NCBI GenBank assembly: GCA_033857955.1
Contig: JAWVCW010000020.1
Span: 1-64,000, forward strand
From: Gaiellasilicea sp033857955
Lineage (GTDB): Bacteria > Actinomycetota > Thermoleophilia > Gaiellales > Gaiellaceae
DNA: 64,000 bases
Direction: 5' to 3'
The notes beneath the pieces were generated by a model, which saw nothing but the letters and a program-made list of their open reading frames with translations, ran no database searches and had not been told where the DNA came from. The translations under genes were made by a program, and so were the position numbers. The first letter of the stretch is position 1; each line of letters begins with the position of its first letter. Positions 62,104 through 64,000 of the stretch are shown here, piece by piece.

Positions 62104-62882
62104 CTCTCGATCGTTCCGCCGCTCCCCGTTGCCTTCCCCATGAAGGCGGTGAGCATGTCGATCGGCGCCGGGAAGACGATCGTCGTCGCGTTCGTGGCAC
62201 CGATCTCGAGCAGCGTCTGGAGGTAGCGCAACTGCAGGGCCATCGGCGACTTCGCCATCACGTCGGCGGCGTCCGCGAGCTTCTGGGAGGCCTGGAACTC
62301 GCCCTCGGCCGCGATGATCTTGGCGCGCCGCTCACGCTCGGCCTCGGCCTGGCGCGCCATTGCGCGCTGCATGCCGGCAGGAATCTCGACGTCCTTCACC
62401 TCGACGATCGAGACCTTCACGCCCCAGGGCGAGGTCGCCTCGTCGATGATGTTCTGCAGGATTGCGTTGATCTTGTCCCGCTCGGAGAGCAGTTCGTCGA
62501 GCATGTGCTGGCCGAGGACCGAACGGAGCGTCGTCTGCGAGATCTGGGACGTCGCGACCATGAAGTTCTCGATCTGTACGATCGCGTTCTTCGGCTCGAC
62601 GATCCGGAAGTAGGCGACCGCGTTCACGCGCACCGGAACGTTGTCCTTCGTGATCACCTCCTGCGGGGGCACGTTGAGGGTGATCGTGCGCAGGTCGACC
62701 TTCACCATCCGGTCGATGATCGGGATGAGCACGAAGAGGCCTGGGCCCTTCGGCTCCGGGAGGAGCCGGCCGAGCCTGAAGATCACGCCGCGCTCGTATT
62801 CGCGTGCAACCTTGATCGCAGCGAACAGGAACATCAGGAAGAGGAGGGCGATTGCTGCGATTGCGATCAATGCGACGGACAC
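62100..62882 (-). CDS. SPFH/band 7 (slipin-type) membrane protein
   Basis: Membrane-scaffold protein of 260 residues. N-terminal helix (ALIAIAAIALLFLMFLFAA), then the SPFH domain: REYERGVIFRLGRL, PGLFVLIPIIDRMVKVDLRT, VPVRVNAVAYFRIVEP, and a C-terminal coiled part rich in Ala/Glu/Arg (AMARQAEAERERRAKIIAAEGE). GTG start. It is paired with the NfeD gene upstream (two-base gap), the usual bacterial slipin/NfeD operon. Confidence 0.94.
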   Translation of the reverse strand: MSVALIAIAAIALLFLMFLFAAIKVAREYERGVIFRLGRLLPEPKGPGLFVLIPIIDRMVKVDLRTITLNVPPQEVITKDNVPVRVNAVAYFRIVEPKNAIVQIENFMVATSQISQTTLRSVLGQHMLDELLSERDKINAILQNIIDEATSPWGVKVSIVEVKDVEIPAGMQRAMARQAEAERERRAKIIAAEGEFQASQKLADAADVMAKSPMALQLRYLQTLLEIGATNATTIVFPAPIDMLTAFMGKATGSGGTIES

Positions 62883-62884
62883 GT

Positions 62885-64000
62885 CTACGTCCTTTCGGCC
62901 GGGAGGGCGGGAGCGGGCTGAGGTGATCCTACGAGGAGGTGGAGCCCTTCGGGGTCGACCGCCTCGACCACGACGCGCTCGCCGGGCTCGAGCGGCGCGC
63001 CGTCGGTGGTGCGTGCGTGCCAGAGCTCGCCATCGACGAAGACGAGGCCTTCGCCACGGACCTGGCCGGGCTCACCCACGAGACGGTGCGCACCGACCGC
63101 GGCGGGCATCCGCCGCGCCTGCGCGGCCTTCGTCAGCGCAAAGCCGAACAGGAGCACCAGCGTGCCGGAGATTGCGAGCGCGACCGGGAGGGAGACCTGG
63201 TACGCGTCGCCGGCAGGGTCGAACAGCATCAGCGCGCCGATCACGAAGGTGACCGCGCCGGCAACGGAGAGCGCGCCGTGCGAGACGATGAAGGCCTCGG
63301 CCACGAAGAAGGCGGCCGCGAGCAGCATCAGCAGCAGGCCGGCGATCGAGACCGGGAGCACCTGAAGCCCGTAGAGGCCGACGATCAGCGAGATCGCGCC
63401 GACCGTACCGGGGAAGATGAGACCCGGGTTCCAGAGCTCGACGACGATCCCGATCAGGCCGATCGAGAGCATCAGGGCGATGATGTTGGGGTCGATCAGC
63501 AGGTCGAGGATGCGCTTCCAGCCCGACATCTGGATCCGTTCGACGCTCGTGCCCGGCGGGGTCGCGATCGTCAGCCCCTTCGCCCTCACCGTCATGCCGT
63601 CTATCTGCCGGAACAGGTCCGGGTAGTCCTTCGCGACGACGTCGACGACGTTCTTCTGCAGCGCCTCGCGGGCGCCGAGGTTGGTGGCCACCGTCACCAT
63701 TCGCCGCGCAACCTCGACGTTGCGGTCGTGTTCGCGCGCAAGCTCGCCGATGTAGGCGGCCGCGTCGTTCACGACCTTGCGCCGCAGGTCCTTCGAAATG
63801 TCCCCGCCGCCGACAGAGACCGGGGTCGACGAGCCGATGTTCGTCTGCGGCGCCATCGCGAGCACGTCGGCGGCCATGCCGATGACCGCCCCGGCCGAGT
63901 CGGCGCTCGCACCCGGCGGCGCGACGTAGACGAGGACCGGGACCTTCGCCGCGAGGATGGCTTTCACGATCGCGCGCATCGAGGAGCCGAGCCCGCCCGG
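62885..64000 (-). CDS. NfeD-family membrane serine protease, cut by window edge
   Basis: Membrane ClpP-class protein; the frame is still open at base 64000, so the N-terminus is missing. What is seen: the end of the PGGLGSS motif, then VPVLVYVAPPGASADSAGA with the probable catalytic serine, and AREALQKNVVD; four to five helices in the middle; and a C-terminal OB-fold NfeD domain (VGEPGQVRGEGLVFVDGELW). Relatives cleave slipin C-terminal ends. An ATG at 63979 is inside the conserved domain and is not the start. Confidence 0.93.
   Translation of the reverse strand, partial: PGGLGSSMRAIVKAILAAKVPVLVYVAPPGASADSAGAVIGMAADVLAMAPQTNIGSSTPVSVGGGDISKDLRRKVVNDAAAYIGELAREHDRNVEVARRMVTVATNLGAREALQKNVVDVVAKDYPDLFRQIDGMTVRAKGLTIATPPGTSVERIQMSGWKRILDLLIDPNIIALMLSIGLIGIVVELWNPGLIFPGTVGAISLIVGLYGLQVLPVSIAGLLLMLLAAAFFVAEAFIVSHGALSVAGAVTFVIGALMLFDPAGDAYQVSLPVALAISGTLVLLFGFALTKAAQARRMPAAVGAHRLVGEPGQVRGEGLVFVDGELWHARTTDGAPLEPGERVVVEAVDPEGLHLLVGSPQPAPALPAERT

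Overview
The window is GC-rich chromosomal DNA from a high-GC Gram-positive bacterium, most likely an actinobacterium (Actinomycetota) of the Thermoleophilia/Gaiellales kind. The lineage is inferred from gene order and protein style, not from a marker-gene search. The supporting signs are the origin layout (rpmH, rnpA, yidD, yidC, jag, rsmG, parA and parB facing dnaA, dnaN, recF, DUF721, gyrB and gyrA), a nuoA-N type complex I operon, lipoproteins with lipoboxes and no outer-membrane genes, an FprA-type ferredoxin reductase, and an M. tuberculosis-like GyrA quinolone region.

Layout. 1-10.35 kb (minus strand): complex I genes nuoA to nuoL; nuoL runs off the left edge. 10.4-18.7 kb: mixed genes, namely an A-type Fe-S carrier, two lipoproteins, a NarL-type two-component pair whose kinase is broken, FprA, a zinc-ribbon protein, a purine permease and an amidase. 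18.7-28.9 kb (minus strand): one tightly overlapping 15-gene run, rsbW-like, otsA, moaC, mog, ubiA/mqnP-like, ccmA, ccmB, ccmC, ccmD-like, ccsA/hemX-like, hemA, hemC, hemD and a SAM-hydroxide adenosyltransferase, headed by a sigma-B-like promoter. 28.9-34.2 kb: an OmpR-type regulator, sensor kinase and HtrA protease operon, divergent from an M28 membrane peptidase. 34.2-46.8 kb: moeA, three glycosyltransferase or membrane proteins, a class A penicillin-binding protein, MscS, CPBP protease, L,D-transpeptidase, chorismate mutase, a bifunctional-nuclease-domain protein and several very small genes. 46.9-61.5 kb: tRNA-Ile and the replication origin region. 61.6-64 kb: a MerR-like regulator and an SPFH/NfeD pair, with nfeD cut by the right edge.

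How genes work together. The nuo operon feeds the menaquinone pool. The large minus-strand run links stress (anti-sigma factor, trehalose), molybdenum cofactor, a quinone prenyltransferase, heme export for c-type cytochromes and early heme synthesis. The origin region has two clusters of DnaA boxes, on either side of dnaA.

Gene expression style. Genes are packed with 4-base ATGA/GTGA overlaps, and convergent neighbours often share a CTAG for both stops. Many transcription units have a TANNNT -10 box only 6-10 bases before the start codon, so leaderless mRNAs look common. Three genes (recF, rsmG and a DUF2029-like glycosyltransferase) have no usable ATG/GTG/TTG where their conserved N-terminus begins and appear to start at CTG. 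I found no prophage, insertion sequence, CRISPR array or defence island; the most unusual signals concern start codons and regulatory DNA in core genes.
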